NCBI GenBank assembly: GCA_001510575.1
Contig: LNGK01000001.1
Location: 1,030,148 to 1,094,147 of the forward strand
Length of the DNA: 64,000 nucleotides
Direction of reading: 5' to 3'
DNA from: Knoxdaviesia capensis
Taxonomy: Eukaryota > Ascomycota > Sordariomycetes > Microascales > Gondwanamycetaceae
Every line of letters starts with the position of its first letter. Position 1 is the stretch's first letter. The translations under genes were made by a program, and so were the position numbers. Shown in pieces: positions 12,401 to 22,290 of this stretch. The notes beneath the pieces were generated by a model, which was not told where the DNA came from, made no database searches, and worked only from the letters and a program-made list of their open reading frames with translations.

Positions 12401-13212
12401 ATGAGCTAGTTGAGGACGGCCACATTGAAGCCTTAGCGCAGCTTCTCCTGTCCGAGCATCTTGGCATTCGCCGTGAGGCTGTCACGAATCTTCTCAAGGC
12501 CGCTGCCAAGATCCGCGAGTCTTCATACGACGAAAAGGACCAGGTGTGGCTGTTGCTGTCCGAGCTTGTCGAGTCGTCTCAGCCATACTTGGCCGACGGC
12601 CCGGTGCCATCCCAGTTTGTCGCATTCGCAATCCACGTGCTGCCCATTATTTCCAACCCCTTACACCCGCTATACCCGAAAGCCAACCGCTTCCTCACCC
12701 GTGGCCCGGTGTGGCGCGCTACCAAGCTCCCCATGGCCCACGACGTCCTTCACGGCGAACCGTCCGAGGACGACAAATACTACGCGGAAATCAGCTGGCT
12801 CCTGTCGTATCTCCTGGACTGTCTGCGATGCCGACGAGACCTGGACGTGTTCCATGAGAAGCGATGGTTCGAGAAGGTCTTCTCGGTTGCGGGGTGCAAC
12901 CCGTTTGTGCGCACGCCCCTGCGCATGAAGATGTACCGCCTAATTTACCGCGCCACCACTATCGAGGGTGGTAGCACGCTCCTGCTTACCAGATTTGGAG
13001 CGACCAGTTGGTTGGAGATCCAGCGCGAGCGGGTCTCCGGGGAATCTTCGTCGGAAAGGAAGTCGGCCAGCAGCGCCAAGCCGGTGCAGATGACCGAGCA
13101 TACTATCGTGACCGCTTTGATCCAGCGTATATGTGATACGTGCGACGGGCCATATGTCAAGCGATGGTCACGGGACGGCATTCCTCAGGGGTTGCTGGCC
13201 CTCAAAGTTTGA
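9489..13212 (+). CDS. URB1: Ribosome 60S assembly factor Urb1/Npa1
   Basis: Two exons, 9489-9702 and 9824-13212, joined in phase 1 by a 121-base intron (gtgagt..cacag); about 1200 residues. Urb1/Npa1 is a nucleolar scaffold that acts with Dbp6, Rsa3 and other factors in the earliest pre-60S particles. The spliced N-terminus SRQLKQLLNFTQDSKTARHG followed by LQSLKVFLDSIQ is the start of the conserved Npa1 N-domain, preceded by a basic KRQK patch that could be a nuclear signal. The middle is all-helical and repeat-like. The C-terminal block from about 12640 (LHPLYPKANRFLTRGP, then a YYAEISWLLSYLLDCLR segment) matches the conserved C-terminal domain of Urb1. The length is somewhat short against yeast Urb1 (over 1700 residues) but fits filamentous fungi. 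Confidence 0.88.
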
Positions 13213-14239
13213 ACAGGTAGTCTAGTTTTGTTAGTGAATGAAGGCCAGCACTGCATGGCCCAAGATTGGTTGTATGTCTGTCCCTGCTTCTCTGCATCTC
13301 TGGAACGGGCTATCGGCGTTATCCCCTCTTGAAGTCCCAACCCGGAGGAGCGTTGTCCGTCCTGTGCCAATATGTGCAGACCTCTTTACCCCAAAGCTAT
13401 CTAGGAAAGGCTCTCGCCATGTTTGTGTCTCACCAGCCTTTGTATCTGCCGAATCTTGTTTATATGTGCCATCGGGAACGCACGACCAGCCACAGACCGT
13501 GCAGGCTAGTCGGAAGAATCGGGATCCCCGCGGCTAAGATCCATGCACTATGTAAATCCCCCAAATCTCTTCATCGGTGTTTATATGACTGCAGGAAGGA
13601 GATCTTTACATGGTTCCCCTGCACTCCCACTTTATTTGTTGGCTCTGTGCTGTCTCGAGTAACCTCACCCGCAGGTCCAATTGGTATCTCTCGTGGCGGC
13701 TCACGATTCAGATCGGCTCTGTACTGCACTCACCACTGCCGCTACAATCATTTTAACCTCCTATATTAAACTCTTATTTCTACATAGATATATCTCGGTT
13801 TTCTTGCCCAGCAATCAACCCGTTTATTGCGGGTGATATCAACGGGAACTTGAACAAGAGAGGAAAAAGTTCCACATCAGTTCTCCGGCTCTACACGCGT
13901 GTGAAACTCATTAATTGGGGTGCAAACAGTCTAAGGTTAAGTACCTAAGCTCTACAGCCTGTATAACACACTTGGTGGATGCTTCTATTTTCATTCCAGC
14001 GGAGTGTCAAGATGTGTTCTTTTTGACATGCTTGGCTTAGGGCTTCATGCGCAGTGATAGAATTCTTGGGGTATCAAGGTGGCCGGCCAGCCCATCGAGA
14101 GATCGAACCGCTTTATATCAACGCGTGAGCCCGTGCCAAGAGGCTGGCAACACCCTCTTCCATCCATTCGGTTTTGCTTTTTCTTTGCTTCGAGAAAGCG
14201 GCTTATCAATTTCGTCCAGTCAGTGAGGTTCGCCAAATC
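13213..14239. promoter_or_regulatory. Intergenic: URB1 3' flank and subtilase promoter
   Basis: About 1 kb. No supported gene; frames here start with non-ATG codons or lack conserved sequence. Confidence 0.5.
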
Positions 14240-17200
14240 ATGAGGTCTTTAGCATACATCTTGGAGGCGCTCCTGGTCCCCTCCCTTGCTCTCACCGGGG
14301 CCTCAGCATTGGAATCATGGAATGCACCCACCGAGCCCAAGCTATCGCAATCGACAATCTCCGGGCCGCGATATGTCCCTGGTCGCTTCATCATCGAGCT
14401 TGACCACCGGAACATTCAGTCCCGGGCGACGGCCGCATCAGCCATCAGCGAGGTTCTGCGCAACCTGAACCAGATCGGCTACGAGTCGTCACTCAAGACT
14501 GATTTCTCTGCAATCTCAGACAAGTTCATGGGAATCACCATCGACGTATCCAACCATTCTCTCCTGACCATCGACCATATTCGGAGTCTCCCCGGCGTCT
14601 CGGGAGTGTGGAATTCGGAAATCATCGAGCTCGACGATACCATCGAACAACACGGCGATCCTAGCCCCGAATGGAATCCTCACGTCATCACCGGTGTTGA
14701 TCAGCTCCACCAGCGCGGTTTCACCGGGAAAGGCCAGCGGGTCTGCATCATCGACACCGGAGTCGACTCAAAACATCCCGCACTTGCCGGACGCGTCGCT
14801 GGTGGCATCAATTTGATCACACCTGAGGTGTCCGCTGAGCCCTACGACTGCCAGGGCCACGGAACATTCATGGCATCCATTCTCGTCAGCAACACCAAGG
14901 ATCTTCAAGGAGTCATCCCCGACGGCGAGGTGTACATGTACAAGATCTTCGACTGCAGTGTCTCCACTTCGGACGCGGTCGTCATGGAGGGTCTTCTCCA
15001 GGCCGACGCCGACGGATGCGACATCATATCCGGTTCGTTCGGTTCCAACACTGGATACACCATGTCTTTGATGTCCCGAATCACCGAACGCATTGCTGAA
15101 GATCGTCTGGTCGTCATCGCTTCCGGAAATGCTGGCGAATATGGCACATTCATGGCTAGCTCCCCCGCCGTCGCTCGTGGGGTTGTTTCTGTCGCATCTG
15201 CTAACTCTCTGCAGATCATGGGATGGCCAGCCGTGCTCCGCTCATCCTCTGGAGATATCATGGACATTACGTACGTCACCTCCCAAGGACCGAAGTTCAA
15301 CCACAGCGTATCTGCCCCGATAAGCTTCGATGCCGAGGGAGACTCCTGCAACCCAACCATCAGCGGCAATGCATCCCAAGCCGCCATTCTGCGGCGAGGC
15401 ATCTGCACGATGCCAGCCATGTACCAATCTATTTACAGATCCGGGTTTGGCTACAACATCTTGTTTGACAGCTTCGGTCAGGGGGTGGGATACTTCGGCG
15501 CCACCGAGCTCGGCGCGCAAATTCTCCTCGTGGGTTTGACGTTCCCGCAGGTTGGGCCCTGGATGAAAGAGCAAGTTGCAGATGGACACAATGTTACATT
15601 GGAAATCCAGCCTGATGGCAACCCTTCGGCATTCCGGCCTGGTCGTCCTGGCCAAGGACAAATGTCATTCTTCACTTCCTGGGGGCCAACCTTTGATAAC
15701 TACTTCAGCTCCATGGTTGCTTCTCCTGGAGGAGCCATTTACGGCGCTTATCCCGACAACGAGTACGCCATTGCATCCGGCACCTCACAGGCAACCCCTT
15801 ATGTCGCCGGAGTGGCGGCTCTGTTCTACGCCCACGTGAAGAAAGAAGCCGCAGAGTTCCGTCGTCGCCTCGTCTCCACAGCATCGCTCATGCCAGCATT
15901 CGACTACAACCGAGACCGGGTCATCAGTCCAGTTGGATCCCTCGCACAGCAAGGAGCAGGTTTCATTGATGCGGTGAAGACATTTGATGTCAAGACAATC
16001 CTGCTATCGGAGCCGACAATCGCACTGAACGACACTATCAACCGGGTGAAATCTCACACGATAAAACTCCAGAACACCAGCAAGGACAGCATCACTTACA
16101 CGATCAGCCACGCCCCAGCAGATACCATTGCCGGAAGAGATCGCACCGGAGCGCCTATGCTTTACTATCCCCCAGTCATCAGCGGTGCAGCAGGATCGAT
16201 CAAAGCCCCGAAAACTCTTTCGCTAGGACCAGGCGAAACCGGACAGGTCAAAGTCACTTTTTCTGCCCCGGAAAATCTCGACATGGACATTGCCGCCATC
16301 TGGAGCGGGAAGGTTGTTTTTGAAGGCGACAACCACGAGGTTCTTTCGGTGCCGTACATGGGCGTTGAGACGTCAACATATGACTGGGTACCGATGAACA
16401 CAGAACCGCAGTTCGCCAGACTCGATGAGTTCACCGGACAGCTTCGGCCGATCGATTGGCTTAGTCTCCCCTACCGACCCGCCCGACTAGAATCTCCAGA
16501 AGTTCATTTCCAACTGCAATATGGAACCCCTGAGATGTCGATTGATATTGTTGGCGAAGATTGGACCACCGATTTGTTCAGATATCCCCCGAAGCCTGGC
16601 ACCGGACCCCGAGCATGGTACGGCGCCATCGAAACCGTTCCGGATCAATACGATTCAACTCGCCAGTATCCAATCAACCATCCTCCTCGAACCCGTGAAA
16701 TTTCTTATCAACGCTTCCAGGGATATTCCAACGGAACCAAAATTCGAACTGGTCGCTACAAAGTACTGATCAGGACTCTTCGCATGTTTGGCAACCCCAA
16801 AAAGGCCGACGACTGGCAGTTATATCTCTCCGGTGGTTTCAGCGTCATTCTAGATGGCGATCCGGGCGAAACGTGGCCATCTCAGACACCTTCCACCAAG
16901 TCGTCCACATCACCGTCCGCCACTACCTCAAGAAGCTCAACAACGACCTCGATTCCGCTGAATGCTGCGACCTCTTCCGTTTTGGGTGTTGCGACGACGA
17001 CGATCGTGACACTCTCGGCTTCGCCTGAAGAAACGGCTCAACCACTGGTTTCTGGCACCACATCCTCTTTCCTCGCTGTTGCCACGCCGACAGGACTGAC
17101 TGGTGCCATTGAGGATGTTGGACTGCGCAACTGGAAAACTGGAAGCCCAGACATCAACGACGTACGTGACCTTCTAGAATTATATCTTGAAGTGTACATT

Positions 17201-18031
17201 CCCAACCGGTTGCCTGAAGACACTGTTGTGGAATTTGCAATCCCGCCGATTCTGTCTGGAATCCCTGAACAGACCAACATTGTCGATCTTTCTGGAGTGA
17301 CAGCCGCGGTGGCACGGTACGATAACTCAACCGGCCTCTTTTCTCTCACCTTCACTCAATGGAGCGAGTCACACAGCAGTATATACGGAGCCTTCATGCT
17401 TGCGTGTTCAATAGCACCAGACGTGGCAAAGGATCTTGATATCGGCACCTACACATTCGAAATCAGCACAGCAGACAAGAAGATCGGCGTCCCAATTAAC
17501 TATCAGCCCATCGATCGCACCATTCCATATGAACATGTCCATGCAGATGTTGTGGACGGCATCCCTGTCTACAGATTCGACATTGAGGTACCAGGAGGGT
17601 TGATGGACATCGAGACTGTTGAGTTCCTTTCGCAAATGACACTTGCAGAAGATGGATTTTTCTGCACCGAATCAAGCATTCTGCTCAGCACGAAACTTGA
17701 CTCGCACAACCGTGTTGTGAAAACTCGCAATGTTACGTCTGATGGCCTCGACCGATGCGAAGTCAAGAGGTTCAGAGCAACATACAGCGAGCCCCTTGGA
17801 AAAGACGAAGTGCTGGTGTTCAGCCTGGCGGTGATTCAGGGCATCCGGACATTGGAAACCATTGTGCTTCCGTATGGTCTCAGACTCCATCCGGCTGGTG
17901 GAGGTCCAATCATCGAAATACCGACGAAGCAGGTTAAATTTGCCAAAAACCCAGGTTCAACTTCCTCTGCTGTGTTCACTGGTGTATATGACAGAACAGG
18001 TCCAATCCCTTCCATCAAAGAAAGTAGTTAG
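14240..18031 (+). CDS. Secreted subtilisin-like serine protease (S8, Vpr-like)
   Basis: Single exon of 1263 codons. The start at 14240 is preferred over an in-frame ATG at 14174 because it begins a signal peptide (MRSLAYILEALLVPSLALTG followed by ASA). The catalytic triad is visible: Asp172 in VCIIDTGVDSKHP, His207 in DCQGHGTFMAS and Ser516 in IASGTSQATPYVAGVAALF, with the oxyanion Asn297 in IASGNAG. A protease-associated insert with paired cysteines (about residues 365-460) sits between His and Ser, as in Vpr-type subtilases. After the catalytic domain come beta-rich Fn3-like modules (about 610-890), a Ser/Thr linker likely to be O-glycosylated (about 880-930), and a 330-residue C-terminal region I do not recognise. 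It probably degrades protein outside the cell or in the wall. An inhibitor-like prodomain lies at about residues 45-130. Confidence 0.9.
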   Translation: MRSLAYILEALLVPSLALTGASALESWNAPTEPKLSQSTISGPRYVPGRFIIELDHRNIQSRATAASAISEVLRNLNQIGYESSLKTDFSAISDKFMGITIDVSNHSLLTIDHIRSLPGVSGVWNSEIIELDDTIEQHGDPSPEWNPHVITGVDQLHQRGFTGKGQRVCIIDTGVDSKHPALAGRVAGGINLITPEVSAEPYDCQGHGTFMASILVSNTKDLQGVIPDGEVYMYKIFDCSVSTSDAVVMEGLLQADADGCDIISGSFGSNTGYTMSLMSRITERIAEDRLVVIASGNAGEYGTFMASSPAVARGVVSVASANSLQIMGWPAVLRSSSGDIMDITYVTSQGPKFNHSVSAPISFDAEGDSCNPTISGNASQAAILRRGICTMPAMYQSIYRSGFGYNILFDSFGQGVGYFGATELGAQILLVGLTFPQVGPWMKEQVADGHNVTLEIQPDGNPSAFRPGRPGQGQMSFFTSWGPTFDNYFSSMVASPGGAIYGAYPDNEYAIASGTSQATPYVAGVAALFYAHVKKEAAEFRRRLVSTASLMPAFDYNRDRVISPVGSLAQQGAGFIDAVKTFDVKTILLSEPTIALNDTINRVKSHTIKLQNTSKDSITYTISHAPADTIAGRDRTGAPMLYYPPVISGAAGSIKAPKTLSLGPGETGQVKVTFSAPENLDMDIAAIWSGKVVFEGDNHEVLSVPYMGVETSTYDWVPMNTEPQFARLDEFTGQLRPIDWLSLPYRPARLESPEVHFQLQYGTPEMSIDIVGEDWTTDLFRYPPKPGTGPRAWYGAIETVPDQYDSTRQYPINHPPRTREISYQRFQGYSNGTKIRTGRYKVLIRTLRMFGNPKKADDWQLYLSGGFSVILDGDPGETWPSQTPSTKSSTSPSATTSRSSTTTSIPLNAATSSVLGVATTTIVTLSASPEETAQPLVSGTTSSFLAVATPTGLTGAIEDVGLRNWKTGSPDINDVRDLLELYLEVYIPNRLPEDTVVEFAIPPILSGIPEQTNIVDLSGVTAAVARYDNSTGLFSLTFTQWSESHSSIYGAFMLACSIAPDVAKDLDIGTYTFEISTADKKIGVPINYQPIDRTIPYEHVHADVVDGIPVYRFDIEVPGGLMDIETVEFLSQMTLAEDGFFCTESSILLSTKLDSHNRVVKTRNVTSDGLDRCEVKRFRATYSEPLGKDEVLVFSLAVIQGIRTLETIVLPYGLRLHPAGGGPIIEIPTKQVKFAKNPGSTSSAVFTGVYDRTGPIPSIKESS

Positions 18032-19228
18032 TGCGGTAGAGAAGCAGGAGATTTTCATAATGTGTTGAGGGGAGGGACTTCCAGCCTTCTAAATTAACTC
18101 GAACAGTACATGTGTGGCTGATTAACGTGAAATTATAGTAGGTGAGAAGAAAGGTTAGGGGTTAGGGTTTGGTGGTTTTGTATTTTCTCGTCCTTGAAAT
18201 GAGTGGAAGGAACGAGGCGGGGCTAAGTATTCTCGTGAAGATCAAGGAAGGACATGCTGCGATTTGGCGATTTGGTGGGGGGAGTTTTCTTTTTGACTCA
18301 GGGTCTAGAAAATTACTCTTAACATATATGAACAGAGTATCCTCTTATCAGCTACATTCTTCTATGACCAACATACCTTTCCCTCATATCCTCTCCTCTA
18401 TATAGTGCCATTAATCTCCATGATACTATAACAGCACGGTTAAGATATCCTATTACATAAGCATTAACTCCGTATACTAACCTAAACCCCAATGCTCTTC
18501 AAAGGAAGTTAAATATGATCATAAACTTTCCATTAAATAAATATAGCAAGCTCTTTAATCCTTTTACTCAAAGTATCATGCCCTCAGGACCCTTATTTTA
18601 GATAATTTCACAGTTTGATATGCCTTTTTCACCTATTTGCTTTTTTTGAATTCGCATACCTGCAAATTCTAGCCACTATAACGGGAAGCCACATACTCAT
18701 ATCTTTCAAAATAAACCATTTAGGTTTAAACCACCTACGTTTTCCTTTTTTTCCCCTTCAAACCTACTTCTCTCTTTCTCCTCCGTATAACCTCCCTCCT
18801 TAAGTTTCTTCTTCTGCTTCCTTTATTCTTCCCCTTTTCTTCTTCCCACAATCAAAATTCATCCCTCTTGAGTCTCCCTCTTCTATACTGGAACGTTTTC
18901 TTCCTTATATTGGTTTGAGATACACAGACCTACTCCAATCCCATCATCCCAGCAGCGTCGGTTTATCTCCAGCCTTCCTTCCTACTATCAAGTCCTATCT
19001 CGATTTATTAGCGCACACCTGCTCACCTCCTTCGATCAAGATTTCTCATGCTATTCCAGGATAGATTCGCCTCATATTTCTGATTCCAATTGACCGGATT
19101 GATATACGACCCCGTCCCCAAGCGTGACACCCCGACTTTGGGTTGAGGCTGCTTCAATTGCTTCATAGCCCGCTATTCCCCTTCCACGTCATCCCACCTT
19201 CTCATGTCTCCATGAACATTTATTTACG
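18032..19228. promoter_or_regulatory. Intergenic: subtilase 3' flank and CT-rich promoter of the 4E-T-like gene
   Basis: About 1.2 kb. A short TTAGGG-like pair is at 18153-18168. Pyrimidine-rich sequence at about 18731-18960 precedes the next gene by 270-500 bases and is a plausible core promoter plus leader. No gene supported. Confidence 0.5.
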
Positions 19229-22024
19229 ATGCTTCGATACGAGACTGTTTTCCTATTACATCTAAGAGGCTCTCCTCTTTGTGTTAAGCCCAAAAACCTG
19301 CCTCCAGCCGAGGAGTGGATGGGGTATGCCATTATTTTCTTTTCCCACTGCTCCCCAACCACCTGTTGAGCTTCCATTGACTTACCTGTGTATGTTCTCA
19401 TCAATCTAGTCCACCCCCCGAGCCTCGTTTGCTACTGAAACTTCCCCAGGATAGAAATGCGAATTCACTGGAGCAAGCAGCCAATCGAAGAAGTGGAACG
19501 GACCGTCAACCAACTCGAACTAATATTGGTACATCAAATTGCTTCCTTCACATCGTGCACAGTGTGATAGCCTAACCATGTTTTCATCCATTCAGGCTCC
19601 GAAGATGGCAATGCTTCCCGTTCCTCTTTCCCCTCGACGGCGAGACCCGCGAAACCATACGACGACAAGTCTTCAAAGCAGCAGGATTCATCTCGGTTCT
19701 TTTCGTCCTTCGGCTTCGGTCGAGGTAGTAACGATAGTAACAGCACCGCGATTGTCGGTAGTACATCCTCCAACGCCAACAGTGGACTATCTGAATCAGA
19801 TAGATTCCGTGATTTGAAGCAATCGAACTTTCGACGCCGTGGCGGAGACGATCAGGATAACGAGGGATGGAGTACCGTCAAGTCCCGAAAGAGTTTTGGC
19901 CATGAGGGAGCTGAGCGTTTTCAAGGCCGCATGGGTGGGACGCCTAACGATCGTTTTACGGAGCGTCGACCGCGTGATCGTGACGATCGCGATGGCCCGA
20001 CTCGCCGAAATCAAGATGCTTCACGTGATGGTAATCCTCTCTCTCCCCAGAACGACGATGATGATTCTCGTTCCCGCCCCAACGCTCAGAAGTCTCGAGG
20101 CGACAGCTGGTTCAAACCCGACAGTACCGCCCCTGCCAGCGGTGATGGCGGCCTCACGACCAGAGAACGCATTGACAGAGCGAAGAGTTGGAGAGACCGC
20201 GACAACGCTACAGAGACCTCAGACGACAAGGCTAGCACCGGAGGCTCTCGCCTTCCTGACCGTCGGTGGATTCGAGATCGCGAACAACGTGTCGAACGTG
20301 ACCCGGAATGGATGGAGGCCCCCAGCGACGAAAAAGGATCTAGTCATACCGAGGAAGACTTCAAAAAATTCATGGAAGTCATGAAGGCGCGGAGAGCTGG
20401 TGCTACCGATGGCGACACGAAATCATCGAATGCACCGGCAACTCAATCTCGACTTTCCGAGTCATCGCTACCCGAACCCGGGCCGGCGTCCCCCAGATCA
20501 TCGAAGCCGGTTACGTCTGCCGGCCCAGATAAATTTTTCATGGCTTTCGGAGCCAATGCCAGCATTGAGTCAAAGGTACCCGCAGTTTCGCAAGCTGCAG
20601 CATCGGCCGCGACAATAGCAACAACATCCGCTCTCTCCGCTCTTGTTTCCCCCCCGCCGACTGATGCACCGAAGGAAACGGCCCCGACTGCCGTAAGCAA
20701 AGCTGCGAAGCAATCCCGTTTCACATCGTTTTTTAATGCTGCTGCCTCACCGGACGAAATCAAACCAAAAGCTGTCCCTCTTCCTGCTCCGGAATCAGCT
20801 GCCCCACCCCCCACATCGCAGAACGAAGATAGAGTTGCGTTTGAGCAACTCCTAATGAAATTGAAGAAGCAGACACATCAGGCTTCATCAGCTTCCCCTG
20901 GAGCCCAAGTTGCAGCCTTCCAGGCACCTCCCCCCGGCTCCCAGCAGGCAATCAACGAGCGCGGCCTCAACCAACCCAAAACCTCCAACCCTCCGAGTCT
21001 TCCTGGATCGAATGGCCCGCACGAACAGTTTCAACCGTTTCCTCCTCCCCTTCATCCCCCCCCTCCTCCCGATCGCGAACCTGGTCAACAACCTCTTATG
21101 CACGGTCATGGCCCTCGGGCAGACGAGATTATTGCGCCCCAGCCTATGCTCCCTCATATGCCCAGTGAGCTCCGACAAGATCAGCTCCTGCAGAGCCTTG
21201 TTAGCCAGCAGGCTGGGCTTGGAGGCATGCGCCATGACCAGAACCGTCCTCAGCATGTTGGCGGCGCTAATCTTGGTAACCACGGTGGCCGCGGAGGCAA
21301 CAACGATAACACGGAGCTCCTGATAAGCTTGATGCGCAGCCATCCCGAAATTCCCCGCGGAGTGGATCAGTCCAATTCTCAGATACGGATGCCTCAACCC
21401 CAGAAGCAAGCTCCGCTCCCCCCGATGAACGATCGAGACGAGTTTATGATGCAAAATCGGATGCCTCCTCCTCAACAACAGCCACTGCAGGGGCAGCGAC
21501 AGATGCGGCCCCCCGGATTTCTGGATGATTTCCACCACATAGATCCAGAGGGTCGTGGTGCTCAGCCGCCCCCGATGAACCACATGCTACAACGCCCCCC
21601 TCCGCATGCTATGGAACCAATGGGAGGCCCAGTGCCGAACTGGATGCAGGGCGGTCCTCAGGGTGGACCCCCGCCCCAGGTGGGACCTCAGTCAAGACCT
21701 ATGATGCCTCCTCCTGGTCTCCCGAATCGGAACATGCCAATGCCTAACATGTTCCCTCCAAACTTCGTTCCTCCTGCTGGGTTTCCTCCTGGACCAGGAG
21801 GTCCCGGCCCCGAAAACATGCAAGGTATGCCTATGCGCAACATGCCTCCTCCCCCCGGGATATATTCCGGCCCGCCGCCTCCGATGGGATACTACCACCC
21901 CCCCGGAATTGGCGGCTTTCAAGGAATGCCCGCCGATGCTCACTTTGGCCCAGGCGGCCCATTTGATGGACGAGGCATGATTCCGGGCCCTGGAGCTCCC
22001 CGCGGCAATTATCCGCGGCCATGA
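19229..22024 (+). CDS. eIF4E-binding 4E-T-like protein
   Basis: Three exons: 19229-19323, 19410-19528 and 19596-22024. Phases agree at both junctions (WM|G in phase 2, NI|G in phase 1) and the second intron has a ctaac branch site; about 880 residues. The protein opens MLRYETVFLLHLRGSPLCVK, then KPKNLPPAEEWMG. Y4xxxxL9L10 is a canonical eIF4E-binding motif (Y-x4-L-hydrophobic), and the RGSPL..KP..LPP..EWMG block is how 4E-T/EIF4ENIF1-like fungal proteins begin. Such proteins repress translation and link capped mRNA to decay factors in the cytoplasm and P-bodies. The middle is charged and RD-rich (about 90-270), then Ala/Ser/Pro-rich; the last 250 residues are very rich in Pro, Met, Gln and Gly, consistent with phase-separating RNA-binding proteins. 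Function is by family resemblance. Confidence 0.85.
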
Positions 22025-22290
22025 TCCCGATGCACCCCCGTACCCTTTCTCCTAGTTAGTAGTAGTTTAAGACTATCAATTTTTCCACTCGTCCCATTTG
22101 ATTCAATACCTATGTCAAGTTATGTGTCATGATGCTTCTCTTCCTGTTAATAGGTAGTATACCTCATATGCCACATAACTATCTAGCATGCCTACTGTAT
22201 GAATATCTGTTTGGATGCTATATTTGGTGTATTTATTTTATATTATTAGCGACAGTAAAAAAATAAGTTGCGCCGAGCTAGCCCCTATCG

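Noticed and set aside
13266..13769. Plus-strand frame behind URB1
   Set aside because: It opens with a non-ATG codon and has no recognisable domain; taken as 3' untranslated sequence.
18153..18168. TTAGGG-like repeats suggesting an internal telomere tract
   Set aside because: Only two imperfect units, and similar short words occur near 9350, 32815 and 39980. Far too short for a telomere remnant.
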